Assembly (NCBI GenBank): GCA_020833255.1
Contig: JAJHQR010000004.1
Location: forward strand, 1-45,639
DNA: 45,639 nt
Source of the DNA: Desulfurococcaceae archaeon
GTDB lineage: Archaea; Thermoproteota; Thermoprotei_A; Sulfolobales; NBVN01
Reading direction: 5' to 3'
A program made the translations under genes and the position numbers. Position 1 is the stretch's first letter, and each line of letters opens with the position of its first letter. Positions 1 to 7,713 of this stretch are shown here, one piece after another. Below the pieces are notes generated by a model. It worked only from the letters and a program-made list of their open reading frames with translations. It was not told where the DNA came from and made no database searches.

Positions 1-71
1 TCAAAATCACTACTTAAATCATAAGCTGTTAGAGTCCCTACGCTACCAGAACCCAACACCAAAACTCTCAT
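1..71 (-). CDS. NAD(P)-binding dehydrogenase, N-terminal fragment (saccharopine dehydrogenase-like)
   Basis: Only the first 23 codons are inside the window; the gene continues beyond base 1. It is not in the ORF track. The reverse strand from an ATG at base 71 reads MRVLVLGSGSVGTLTAYDLS, a beta strand followed by a GxGxxG dinucleotide-binding loop and a helix, which is the usual start of a Rossmann-fold protein. The GSGSVG loop followed by a small hydrophobic helix resembles the saccharopine dehydrogenase / lysine 6-dehydrogenase group, but 23 residues cannot fix the subfamily or substrate. The Rossmann start is clear; the family is a guess. Confidence 0.6.
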   Translation of the reverse strand, partial: MRVLVLGSGSVGTLTAYDLSSDF

Positions 72-164
72 AACTTAACCCTCATGTGAAAATATTTCAG
101 AATTCAATTAATAAATTTTAAGCATACCCGCGACCGGAAGCCCGCATTTCAGGGCAGAAAGCTT

Positions 165-189
165 GTTTCGGGTTTCATACTAGAGTTTG
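165..189. repeat. Copy 1 of a repeat shared with 7351-7371
   Basis: GTTTCGGGTTTCATACTAGAGTTTG here corresponds to GTTTGGGTTTCATAGAGTTTG at 7351. The copies differ by one base inserted, one substituted and a three-base CTA/TAC insertion. In both places the segment contains the stop codon of a leftward decayed reading frame. This is the main evidence that the two remnants come from one element family. Confidence 0.55.
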
Positions 190-395
190 TGAGCTACCGT
201 TTCTCAGCAGATAGTGGTTCATTTGTTTGTTCCCCACCATCTGCTTCTCAACGGTCTCCCCGAGCCCCCTCACCGCAGAGCTCATCACCCTGCGGGCTAT
301 GACGCATATATAAAGCTCTGTGAAGCTCTCGAATAACTCGCTAACAGATACCACAAGATAGCTAATCGCTTTGGGCAGGTGTGTTCTGGAGCTAG

Positions 396-404
396 TATTT
401 AAAT
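396..404 (+). promoter_or_regulatory. TATA box for the MoaD-like gene
   Basis: TATTTAAAT lies about 50 nt before the ATG at 450. Transcription would start near 425-428, giving a short leader that carries a TTAGGTGG ribosome-binding site at about 433-440. Confidence 0.5.
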
Positions 405-449
405 TTGTTGAGGGAGTATCGGGTTTAGAGACTTAGGTGGTAGTTAGAG

Positions 450-725
450 ATGCTTAAGATTACGCTAGAGGTATTCACTACTCTTAAGGAGAGACTTGGT
501 TGGTCTAAGAAGGAGTTAATTATCGATGCTTCTGAGTCAGCGACCCTGAAGGATGTTTTAGACGCTGTGCCGGAGCTGAAGTCTTTAATAGTGGAGCAGG
601 ATCTCCTCAAGAAAGGCTTCATAATCTTAATCAACGGTAGGCACGCCGAGTTTTTAGGAGGTCTTCACGCGATCGTCAGGGACGGCGATACGGTAGACGT
701 ATTCCCTCAGAGCGGTGGGGGTTAA
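450..725 (+). CDS. MoaD/ThiS-family ubiquitin-like sulfur carrier
   Basis: A 91-residue beta-grasp protein ending in SGGG, the glycine tail that E1-like enzymes adenylate in MoaD, ThiS and SAMP proteins. The end VDVFPQSGGG matches the usual MoaD pattern of F-P-P before a double glycine. In the pterin pathway MoaD donates sulfur to make the molybdopterin dithiolene; archaeal relatives can also act as protein modifiers. A partner E1-like enzyme (32328) and a tungstopterin enzyme (AOR at 29887) are in the same window, which fits pterin synthesis but does not prove it. The ATG start has a TTAGGTGG site upstream. The gene converges on the DHH gene with a 4-base overlap. Sulfur-carrier family membership is secure; the exact pathway is inferred. 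Confidence 0.85.
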   Translation: MLKITLEVFTTLKERLGWSKKELIIDASESATLKDVLDAVPELKSLIVEQDLLKKGFIILINGRHAEFLGGLHAIVRDGDTVDVFPQSGGG

Positions 726-1663
726 TCAGAACACGCTTGAGTTGACACTAATTGTTTAAGTACTTTATTAACGCACCACTCAGCATAGAAGCTTCTGAGA
801 CCTAGGAAGTACATGAGCCTCCTTACCAGATCCGGCTTGAGGCTAGCTCCGGCAGCTCTCGGGTGACCTCCCCCACCCATCGAGAGCGCTACCTCCCTCA
901 CGTTAAGGGTTCTGGACCTTAAGCTGATAGAGCCTCTGCGACATATTACCGCGATGTCTGCTTCATACCTGGATAGCAAGATGTTCGCAATATACGATGT
1001 GAGATGTTCTTCCTGATCCTTCAGATAGTAAACTACCTTAACACCGCCGCACTCCCTTATCTTCGCTTTCTTCAGAGCTTTATCGTAGATTTTCAGCTCT
1101 TTGGTGATGGCTTTCTCAACCATATCACTTATCTCAGAGTCTATAGTGCCGTCGAAACCGGCTAGCTTCTTAAGAGCTTTCTCCTTCCAGGAAGCCCCCC
1201 CTACGTAACCCACGTATCTTGAGAGGAAATTCCCTCTCCAGTCATTCATCAACCATAAATCAACGGAACATGCCGCCCTAACTAACTCCTCGGAAGCCTC
1301 AACCCCTAAATACTTGTAAACCACTCCAGCACTGCAGGTCGATCTATCGACGTAGAGGCTCACCCCTAGCTCGGCGAGTTCCTTGATCCAAGACTCTTCC
1401 CACACGTGGTGATCAAACCAGAAGACCTCGCCGCCGGAACTCAAGACCCTCTTAACGTTCTCCTTAATTTTATCGAAGGATGTTTTGTTGACGCCTATGT
1501 CCGTTATGTAGACAGCGCTACCGTTAGGTACCCCGGCTAACCTCACGTGGAGATTGTGCGGTTGTGTGAAGTATATCCTGTCTAGGTGTCCGAATTTCTT
1601 CAGAATTAAGGCTCCTGAAGCAACCCCGTCTAGATCCGTATGAGTTATTAGTACTCTCCGCAC
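722..1663 (-). CDS. DHH/DHHA1-family phosphoesterase
   Basis: A 313-residue protein. The N-terminal DHH domain has HTDLDGVASG (about 7-16), an ITDIG segment (about 53) and FDHH (about 83-86), the aspartate and histidine ligands for two metal ions. The C-terminal DHHA1 domain carries GGGGHPRAAGA (about 263). Relatives hydrolyse phosphodiester or phosphoanhydride bonds in short oligonucleotides, pAp or cyclic dinucleotides. All catalytic motifs are present, so it should be active; the substrate cannot be read from sequence. The GTG start at 1663 follows a GTGAGGTG site. A second intact DHH gene lies at 21803 and a degenerate relative at 16754. Confidence 0.85.
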   Translation of the reverse strand: MRRVLITHTDLDGVASGALILKKFGHLDRIYFTQPHNLHVRLAGVPNGSAVYITDIGVNKTSFDKIKENVKRVLSSGGEVFWFDHHVWEESWIKELAELGVSLYVDRSTCSAGVVYKYLGVEASEELVRAACSVDLWLMNDWRGNFLSRYVGYVGGASWKEKALKKLAGFDGTIDSEISDMVEKAITKELKIYDKALKKAKIRECGGVKVVYYLKDQEEHLTSYIANILLSRYEADIAVICRRGSISLRSRTLNVREVALSMGGGGHPRAAGASLKPDLVRRLMYFLGLRSFYAEWCVNKVLKQLVSTQACSD

Positions 1664-1718
1664 CTCACGTTACCTCAATATATGTCTTCACCGACTATAA
1701 GCATTACCTACCTGCTCC

Positions 1719-2927
1719 TCAGCCGACCGCCTTAGAAGCTATGTACTCGATAGTTCTCTTGATTACTTCCCTCACCTGCTGCGGTAGCTTAGGTTCTTCG
1801 ATGTTTAGGAAGCCTTTCACTATCGCCGCACGCGCCTCCTCCTCGGAGAACCCCTTACTCAATAAGTAGCTGATTAAGTCCTCACTTATCTTTCCTATAG
1901 CCGCCTCATGAGTTAAGACTGCTTCAGGACTTGAGGAACTTATCTCGGGCAGTGACTCTATAATGGCGTTATCGCCTTCTATCAACCCTAAACACTCTAT
2001 ATGACCTCTGGAGGGGCCTGCACGCCCTTCTATCCTTGACCTAGCGTATATGAGTGAGGACCCCCTACCTAAATTCCTTGAGAGTATCTCACCAGCCGAG
2101 TCCTTGCCCTCCAACACTATGGCTGAACCAACGTCGTAGACACTTTTACCATCACCGACAACTATGGAATTTAAGGTTGCTTTAGCGCCTTCACCTAAAT
2201 AGACCTTCGGGTAAGTCTGTAAGGACTCTACGGAAGAGTAAATAACGTAGTAACTCACGTACTCACCCCCCTCCCCAACCTTAACGACTGTGCGAGGTCT
2301 TACAACCATGTCGGGAGCCCAAGCGTGTATCATTGTGTAAGTCAGCTTACTCCCTCTCCCCACGTAATACTCTGAAATACCGACGTGCAGGGAGCCTAAA
2401 GGCTGGTCAGGAACGCCGCAACCAGTAACTAGGTTTAGCTCAGCGCCATCATCTACTACCACTATGTTATGGAGTAACTGAGCGTACTCCTTCCTAGTTA
2501 TGAAGAGGCACGTGTATATGGGGTCCTTGATCTTAATGCCTGGCGGGACGTATATGAAGAATCCTAGCTCGTTACCGTAGAGTTTTGTTGCCGCAGTGTA
2601 CTTGTCTGTATCGGGCTTCACCAACCTCCACGAATACTCTCTAACCCAGTCAAGCTTCTTCAGAGCCTCACTAGTCGGTAGAACCACCGCGCCACGCTCA
2701 GTTAGCTTCTCACGCATAAACTTAGAGAGAACTGACTCGTTGACTTGTAGGTAGTCAGCCTTTCTTAAGAGACCACTACCTAGTCCCAACCTACTTGAGA
2801 TCTTATCAACCTCTCCTTCCTCAAGAACCCCCTCCCCAGCTAACCCGACGTTAAACCTGCTTAAGTCGACGTCAGGACCGTAAGGCGAGGGTTTATTAAG
2901 TGCTTTCAAGAGCGTTTCACGATCCAC
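1719..2927 (-). CDS. sufB: SufB/SufD-family iron-sulfur cluster scaffold
   Basis: A 402-residue beta-helix protein of the SufBD family and partner of the SufC ATPase encoded immediately upstream. The C-terminal part has GHIECLGLIEGDNA and then THEAAIGKISEDL, matching the cysteine and the His-Glu pair that SufB/SufD use to assemble nascent Fe-S clusters. It ends with the helical S-K-G-F-S-E-E-E-A-R segment typical of the family. With only one SufBD gene and one SufC gene, this is the minimal two-gene system seen in many anaerobic archaea (SUF-like minimal, SMS). A GTG start at 2927 lies 4 nt after the sufC stop, so the two are co-translated. No SufS, SufE or SufU is nearby, so the sulfur source is not indicated. 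Confidence 0.9.
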   Translation of the reverse strand: MDRETLLKALNKPSPYGPDVDLSRFNVGLAGEGVLEEGEVDKISSRLGLGSGLLRKADYLQVNESVLSKFMREKLTERGAVVLPTSEALKKLDWVREYSWRLVKPDTDKYTAATKLYGNELGFFIYVPPGIKIKDPIYTCLFITRKEYAQLLHNIVVVDDGAELNLVTGCGVPDQPLGSLHVGISEYYVGRGSKLTYTMIHAWAPDMVVRPRTVVKVGEGGEYVSYYVIYSSVESLQTYPKVYLGEGAKATLNSIVVGDGKSVYDVGSAIVLEGKDSAGEILSRNLGRGSSLIYARSRIEGRAGPSRGHIECLGLIEGDNAIIESLPEISSSSPEAVLTHEAAIGKISEDLISYLLSKGFSEEEARAAIVKGFLNIEEPKLPQQVREVIKRTIEYIASKAVG

Positions 2928-2931
2928 GCGA

Positions 2932-3672
2932 TCACCCCATCCTAGCTAGTTGGGTTAAAGCTCCTGAAAACCCGTACCTTTCTATAGAAGGCACTACCTC
3001 ATCGTAAAGCCCTGAATGCACGACGGTCCCCCCGTAAAGCACGTGAACAGAGGTTATGTGATCGCGCAGAAGCCTAAGCATGTGTAGGGAGTGAGTAACT
3101 AACACCATAGAAGTACCCTTACTCAAAGCAACCTTCAGAGCTTCAGACATCCTGTTGAGGGACTCCACGTCCACACCGCTATCGGGTTCGTCAAGCAACG
3201 CAACCTTAGGCTTAGTAAGTAAGGTCAGGAACGTCTCTAACCTCTTCTTCTCACCACCACTCATCTTATCAAACAAATACTTACTGAGAAGATCCCTAAC
3301 CTCTAAGACCTCGGAGAGGACTTCCGCGTAACTACTCTCAACATTAAATCTCCTCATAAGTTCTTCCGCGAACCTCCCCGCCACCAACCCCTTAATGGGG
3401 GGAGGTATCTGATACGCTACCACTACCCCCTTCCTAGCCTTGACGTGTGGGGGTTCCTGAGTTATATCGGAGCCCTCAAAAATAATGCTACCCTTAATCA
3501 CTTCGTAAGGCTTAATACCCATCACCGCGTTGAGGAGGGAAGTCTTGCCGGAACCGTTAGGCCCTAATACCACGTGTAGCTCCCTAGGCTTGACGACCAT
3601 GTTAATGTTTGAAAGTATCTTCCTCTTACCAACAGCTACGTCAACCTCCCTCAACTCAAGCACCCAGACCAC
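2932..3672 (-). CDS. sufC: SufC-type ABC ATPase for Fe-S cluster assembly
   Basis: A 246-residue soluble ABC ATPase. The Walker A is GPNGSGKTSL (about 39-48), the signature is KMSGGEKKR (about 137) and the Walker B is VALLDEPDSGVD (about 158), the SufC version of this motif. It powers conformational change in the SufB/D scaffold in the cytoplasm. First gene of the leftward sufC-sufB pair, with a clear TATA box about 35 nt upstream. The tracked start is GTG at 3672. A second GTG at 3663 (protein starting at LELREV) follows a GGGTGG site and may be the true start. Nothing suggests a transporter partner. Confidence 0.92.
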   Translation of the reverse strand: MVWVLELREVDVAVGKRKILSNINMVVKPRELHVVLGPNGSGKTSLLNAVMGIKPYEVIKGSIIFEGSDITQEPPHVKARKGVVVAYQIPPPIKGLVAGRFAEELMRRFNVESSYAEVLSEVLEVRDLLSKYLFDKMSGGEKKRLETFLTLLTKPKVALLDEPDSGVDVESLNRMSEALKVALSKGTSMVLVTHSLHMLRLLRDHITSVHVLYGGTVVHSGLYDEVVPSIERYGFSGALTQLARMG

Positions 3673-3704
3673 CCAAAATATAGTAGTCTGTGTTTGTTAA
3701 TAAC

Positions 3705-3714
3705 TCTTTTATAC
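3705..3714 (-). promoter_or_regulatory. TATA box for sufC-sufB
   Basis: The reverse strand reads GGTATAAAAG, a near-ideal archaeal TATA element, 33-42 nt before the sufC start. Transcription should begin near 3683, giving a leader of about ten bases. The rightward HDAC-like gene starts at 3787, so the gap holds divergent promoters. Confidence 0.65.
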
Positions 3715-3786
3715 CTTAACACTTTAAGAACCAGCGCTCCTTAAGTAGCGTTTTAACTTTAATAGCATTGGAAGTGTTCTGATGTA

Positions 3787-4848
3787 GTGGGGGGTTCCGT
3801 GCTAGTAGTTTATGACTCTAGGCATAGACTCCACGCAGACCCGCAACTCAGGCATCCTGAAAACCCTTCCAGGACGATCAAAGTTATTGAAGCGTTAATC
3901 AAGTCCGAGGTCTCCAGTCAATTAAGTTTCGTAGGTGTTCGAGAACCTGAGGAAGAGGTTCTACTCCTAGTTCACGACCCTGAGTACGTTGAATACGTTA
4001 AGAAAGAATCGTCCAGAGGTTTTCACTACATAGATCCTGACACCTACGTAAACGAGCACACGTACCTCATCTCAGCCTCATACATGACTACCACGTATTA
4101 CGTGACGCTCGATTCTCTTAGCAGTAGGGAAGCCGCGTTAGTCGTCCCTAGACCGGGGGGACACCACGCCGGCAGGTCGGGCAGGGCTTTAGGAGCTCCA
4201 ACACTAGGCTTCTGCATCTTCAACTACGCGGCCGTAGCTTCCGCCGCTCTTCTGAAGAAAACGGATAAGGTGTTGATAATCGATTTCGACGCTCACCACG
4301 GCAACGGAACACAAGAGATATTCTGGGATGACGGCCGTGTGGTTCACGTAGACATACATCAGGAAGGTATCTACCCAGGGACCGGGGACGTGCTAGATGT
4401 TGGGAGTGGCGCGGGGGAGGGTAAAATGATTAACATACCCGTGTCTGCCGGGGCCGGGGACGAAACCTACATGTGGGTTCTTGAGGAAATCATTAAGAAG
4501 CTGGTAGAGGTTTTCAAGCCGGGCGCGCTAGTGGTCTCGGCAGGTTTTGACGCACACTTAAACGACCCGTTAACGTCGCTAGCGGTGACCAAGATTACCT
4601 ACAGGAACATAGGGGCGTACTTAGGCGAGTTACTAGCGAGAAACGAGGTTATGAGCGTGGTCTCTGTGGTTGAAGGAGGTTACGGGGAGGGTTTAGTGCC
4701 CGGCGTAATTAACTACGTGAACGGGCTCTTAACACGTAGTAAGCACCCGAACGACGTTAAAGCTATCCCGGCAGGTCTCAGGAAGAGGGTTAAGGATTCC
4801 TTGAAGTCTAATCTAAGCAGGTATTGGGGGATAGAGATCCGAACATAA
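3787..4848 (+). CDS. Histone-deacetylase-family (AcuC-like) zinc amidohydrolase
   Basis: A 353-residue protein with the full arginase/deacetylase active site. HPENPSR is near residue 21, GGHHAG near 124 (the catalytic His pair), DFDAHHGNG near 165 (zinc ligands Asp and His), SAGFDAH near 256 (third ligand), and EGGYGEG near 299 supplies the oxyanion tyrosine. Bacterial and archaeal relatives deacetylate small amines, polyamines or acetyl-lysine, for example acetoin-utilisation AcuC or acetylpolyamine aminohydrolase; the substrate here is unknown. GTG at 3787 is the tracked start. GTG at 3799, after a GGGGGG run, is an equally good candidate and fits the family N-terminus (VLVVYDSRH). A PadR regulator lies downstream. 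Confidence 0.88.
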   Translation: MGGSVLVVYDSRHRLHADPQLRHPENPSRTIKVIEALIKSEVSSQLSFVGVREPEEEVLLLVHDPEYVEYVKKESSRGFHYIDPDTYVNEHTYLISASYMTTTYYVTLDSLSSREAALVVPRPGGHHAGRSGRALGAPTLGFCIFNYAAVASAALLKKTDKVLIIDFDAHHGNGTQEIFWDDGRVVHVDIHQEGIYPGTGDVLDVGSGAGEGKMINIPVSAGAGDETYMWVLEEIIKKLVEVFKPGALVVSAGFDAHLNDPLTSLAVTKITYRNIGAYLGELLARNEVMSVVSVVEGGYGEGLVPGVINYVNGLLTRSKHPNDVKAIPAGLRKRVKDSLKSNLSRYWGIEIRT

Positions 4849-4931
4849 ACACAAACCTAAGTGTTTCTTGAGTTTATTTTTCAATCGTGGTTGTATGTAT
4901 TTGAGGTAGTAGGTGCTGAGGTGTTTAACCG

Positions 4932-5261
4932 TTGCCAAAACCCTTGATCAGGCTTAAGAGGAAGCTGACTACGGAGAACTTATGGGTTTACGTGATTGCC
5001 TCATTAATGATTAAGCCGACTTACGCTTACGACGTGCGGAAACTAATCAACGAATTATTCGGTTTTAACCCTACGACCATCACCCTCTACTCAGTCATAT
5101 ACCGGCTGAAGAAGGACGGCTTAATAAAGGAAGAGTTGGTGTCCGGCGAGAAGATCTACAAGCCTACTGAGGAGGGCGTTAAGGAATTGGAAGAAGCCAT
5201 ATCTTATATGGAGCAAGTGATTAAGCGTCTTAAAGAGATCACGCATCCCGCCCGGAAATAG
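4932..5261 (+). CDS. PadR-like winged-helix transcriptional regulator
   Basis: A 109-residue protein with a single PadR winged helix: LWVYVIASLMIKPTYAYDV is the first helix pair, TLYSVIYRLKKDGLI the recognition helix and wing, and KIYKPTEEGVKELEEA the start of the dimerisation helix. It lacks the longer C-terminal domain of classical PadR, like the short s1-PadR and archaeal types. Such proteins usually repress nearby genes or themselves in response to small molecules. The TTG start at 4932 is preceded by a weak site. It stands between the deacetylase-like gene and the DUF429 gene, and the target is not evident. No palindrome is obvious in its 80-base upstream region. Confidence 0.85.
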   Translation: MPKPLIRLKRKLTTENLWVYVIASLMIKPTYAYDVRKLINELFGFNPTTITLYSVIYRLKKDGLIKEELVSGEKIYKPTEEGVKELEEAISYMEQVIKRLKEITHPARK

Positions 5262-5300
5262 TTAGGATATGGAACTAGTTTTTAAGTCTGGGGAGCGCGA

Positions 5301-5843
5301 ATGCGCTACGCTATAGGGCTAGACTTAGCTGCTAAGCAAGACAGGTGTTCAGGAATTGCGGTAATCGATTCTTGCTACAGGGAGGTCGTGAGGTCGGGTT
5401 GCTTGAGAACAGACAACGAAATAATAAGCTTCGTTTCCGATCTAAAACCCTCTGTTATAGCGATTGACGCGCCATTGACTAACAAGCCTGAGATGAGGGA
5501 AGTGGATAAGTTAATGATAAAGCTTGGCTACAGGGTCTTCCCACCTAGTTTTAAGTGGATGAGGCAACTCTCACTAAGAGGTTACGAGTTAATGACCAGG
5601 CTCAACACCCCGGAATTCACCGTCATCGAGACGCATCCTAGGAGCGTCTTAAAGCATGCCGGAGTAAAGAACTTTAAAGAACTTCTTGATTTGATAGGCG
5701 TTAAATTAGGTGAGTTACGGGTGATGAATAAACACGTTGAAGACGCTTTAATAGCTTCTGCAGTCGCTTACTGTTACGTATTAGGTTGCGTTAGTAAAGT
5801 AAGTTCTTATGACGGAGCCATCTACTTAGTCGAGAAAATGTAG
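5301..5843 (+). CDS. DUF429 family protein (predicted RNase H-fold nuclease)
   Basis: A 180-residue protein of the DUF429 family. GLDLAAKQDRCSG at the N-terminus, VIAIDAPL near residue 52 and THPRSVLKHAG near 111, then HVEDALIASAVAY near 148, give a set of acidic residues in the order expected of an RNase H-like fold. The family is predicted to be a nuclease; its substrate and role are unknown. ATG at 5301 follows a GGGGAGCG site. It is encoded 39 nt after the PadR gene on the same strand, and converges on the AAA ATPase with a 12-base gap. Confidence 0.8.
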   Translation: MRYAIGLDLAAKQDRCSGIAVIDSCYREVVRSGCLRTDNEIISFVSDLKPSVIAIDAPLTNKPEMREVDKLMIKLGYRVFPPSFKWMRQLSLRGYELMTRLNTPEFTVIETHPRSVLKHAGVKNFKELLDLIGVKLGELRVMNKHVEDALIASAVAYCYVLGCVSKVSSYDGAIYLVEKM

Positions 5844-5855
5844 CGTAAGAACGCC

Positions 5856-7286
5856 CTAAACCTCAGTCTCTGAAGGTAAGTAGGTTATTAGTATTCCTTG
5901 AAATCTTCTAGCCCACCACTTCAGGTATTCCTGAGTAGATTTCCTTTCCTCAACACTAATCATGAACTTCTTCTTAGCCCACTCAACCTCCTCGTTTCTT
6001 ACGATTCCGTCGCCCTTGCTAGCAGCGAGTCTTAAAAAAGCGTCTAGCTCTGCGAGAGAGAACCACTTACTTAACTCCACGATCCTGTCTATCACGGACT
6101 CTTCCGCGAACTTGATCGCGTATCTCCTAGCGTTATTGAGTATGGCTTTCCTCCTCATTTCCCTGTCAGGGTACCCTAAGACTATGGTCGTATCTATCCT
6201 GCCAGGCCTTAAGAGTGCAGGATCTATTAAGTCTGGGTTATTAGCTGTAAGTATCGTGAAAGGTCTTTCAGGTTTCTGAAGGTGGTAGAGGATGGTTGAG
6301 ATCTCGCTCACGTGTGCTTCATGTATAGTGTACTTCCTGGAAGATATGAACTCAGCATCATCTATCACTAAAGCAACCCTGTTCTTCTGCCTGAATATCT
6401 GCTGAAATATCGCGTTAAGAGCTTTCTCGGTAGCGCCGTACCACATAGACCTGTAGTTCTGGGGTCTTAGCTCTATCACGCTTAAGTTAAGAGCTGACGC
6501 CAGAGCCTCAGCTAACACGGTCTTGCCAACGCCTGGAGGTCCCGTTATGAAAGCTCCCTTAGCTGAGAAGGTAAGGCCTTTGAATATAGGGTTGATTAAG
6601 ACTATCCTGATCTCATCTATCAGCTTATGGGGCAGGTCGCTTAAGCTCCATGAAGGTCTCCTTATAGGTATCCTTATGTCCCTATACTCGTTCCCGTCGC
6701 TCACGATGACCCGGAGCTCGCTGTGCTCAACAGGTCTTAAACTAACAACAGAGATCGGCTGAAGCACTTCGTAGGGAGCGATATCTATTCTCTGCTTCCC
6801 CAGATCCTCCGCAAGTCTCGACCAACAATTACTCACCACACCCGCAACCCTGCTCTTGATTCTCTCATCTTCCTCGTCAGGAGATACTAAAATCACGACA
6901 GGTCTTAAGCCCTCAACCTCCTTACCCTCCGCGAAGGTGATTGAGGCTGAGAGTAGCTCGGCTCTCTTAAAACCTCTCAGAACCAGACCTAGTATCCCGT
7001 AATACTTCTTCCTAGAAACAATCTTGGAGAATATGTTGAGTGAGAGCGGTACTAACGCGAACGAAATATCGCTTTCCTTCACCGTGAACCTCGACCTAAT
7101 CTTCAGGTAGTAAGCGAAGTCAAGGTTCTCAAGGTTCTCTAAGTAGTTGTAGTGTTTGCTAAGCGTTGCGAGGAGCCTGTAAGATATGTAGGAGTCTCTG
7201 TAAGGAACGTAAGATACGAAGAGATTCTTAACGTCTCTGTAGAGATTGCTCCAAAGCACTTTAGCGTCCTTAAGTTTCCTCGACAT
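5856..7286 (-). CDS. AAA-family ATPase with an unassigned N-terminal domain
   Basis: A 476-residue protein with one AAA module of the Cdc48/FtsH type. The Walker A is GPPGVGKTVLAEAL (about 248-261) and sensor 1 is in LTANNPDLIDPALL. The arginine-finger region is RPGRID, followed by a small C-terminal helical lid. The Walker B segment reads VALVIDDAEF, so the usual catalytic glutamate (DE) is aspartate (DD). That could slow hydrolysis or make the protein a long-lived ATP-bound switch. The first 230 residues do not resemble the VAT/Cdc48 N-domain or a protease, membrane or nuclease domain that I recognise. It is therefore a stand-alone AAA protein of unknown substrate. ATG start; no clear operon partner. 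Confidence 0.8.
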   Translation of the reverse strand: MSRKLKDAKVLWSNLYRDVKNLFVSYVPYRDSYISYRLLATLSKHYNYLENLENLDFAYYLKIRSRFTVKESDISFALVPLSLNIFSKIVSRKKYYGILGLVLRGFKRAELLSASITFAEGKEVEGLRPVVILVSPDEEDERIKSRVAGVVSNCWSRLAEDLGKQRIDIAPYEVLQPISVVSLRPVEHSELRVIVSDGNEYRDIRIPIRRPSWSLSDLPHKLIDEIRIVLINPIFKGLTFSAKGAFITGPPGVGKTVLAEALASALNLSVIELRPQNYRSMWYGATEKALNAIFQQIFRQKNRVALVIDDAEFISSRKYTIHEAHVSEISTILYHLQKPERPFTILTANNPDLIDPALLRPGRIDTTIVLGYPDREMRRKAILNNARRYAIKFAEESVIDRIVELSKWFSLAELDAFLRLAASKGDGIVRNEEVEWAKKKFMISVEERKSTQEYLKWWARRFQGILITYLPSETEV

Positions 7287-7350
7287 CTCTAACCCAATGT
7301 AGGATATTCAAACAACACATATAAACATTATCTCCGGTAAGGAACACGGG

Positions 7351-7371
7351 GTTTGGGTTTCATAGAGTTTG
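7351..7371. repeat. Copy 2 of the repeat shared with 165-189
   Basis: GTTTGGGTTTCATAGAGTTTG contains the TGA stop (reverse strand) of the decayed frame at 7360-7569. It matches the first copy apart from small gaps. It may represent the conserved 3' end of one insertion-sequence family. Confidence 0.55.
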
Positions 7372-7569
7372 GTATTGTTTGATACCAAGCTCTCTTCCCT
7401 TGGCTTCACTGCCCTCGGGATCTCTTTTCATCGGGATCCGCTTCATCGGGCTCCGCCCGCTCAGGGTAACCCCTACCCACAGCTCCTCCCTCATCGCTTT
7501 CTCAGGTTCATTGCTGTGGGGAAACCCCACATCCTGGCTCCCCGAAGACGCCTCTCTTAGGTCTCTACA
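7360..7569 (-). pseudogene. TnpB/OrfB-like C-terminal tail (remnant 2)
   Basis: This occupies the 427-base gap between the AAA ATPase and the nucleotidyltransferase. The reverse strand is open for about 69 codons between an in-frame TAA at 7572-7570 and the TGA at 7362-7360. The peptide has the low-complexity, Arg/Pro/Glu-rich repeats common in archaeal IS605 TnpB tails (SGRSPMKRIPMKRDPEGSEA). The zinc-finger and RuvC motifs of an intact TnpB are absent, so this is a fragment. The rightward ORFs 7369-7560 and 7379-7573 in the track are shadows of it. An 8-base TAGAGTTT motif recurs inverted at about 7637-7644 and might mark the other edge. Confidence 0.45.
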
Positions 7570-7713
7570 TTAAACCCGCATCTCGAGGCGTCCCCCAGTA
7601 GAGAAAGCACCAACAACCCCTAATAAACCTTTACGAAACTCTACACAGTTGCAAAAGGCTAACCACGTTCACTTAATTAGTTCCTCCTAAAATAATTTCT
7701 TAGGGGTTGTGGG

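Larger units (their letters stand above)
121..432 (-). pseudogene. Decayed insertion-sequence tail (TnpB/OrfB-like 3' end, remnant 1)
   Basis: This fills most of the 378-base gap between the first gene fragment and the MoaD-like gene. The reverse strand has about 85 codons without a stop, ending at a TGA at 177-175, with no plausible full-length start. The end of the frame (SSQTLV then TGA, then GAAACCC) matches the end of remnant 2 near 7360. Downstream of the stop, at about 128-160, is a GC-rich imperfect palindrome (GCCCGC...GGGC) of the kind found at the right ends of IS200/IS605 elements. The open frame overlaps the predicted promoter of the next gene, so its 5' part may be chance. No catalytic TnpB motifs remain, so the family call is inferred from the tail. 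Confidence 0.4.

Noticed and set aside
165-189. Shared GGGTTTCAT motif as a CRISPR repeat or att site
   Set aside because: There are only two copies 7 kb apart, no regular spacers and no cas genes; each sits at the end of a decayed reading frame.
7369-7573. Two rightward ORFs of 63-64 residues
   Set aside because: They are antisense shadows of the insertion-sequence remnant, with Ser/Leu/Pro-rich sequence and no ribosome-binding site.
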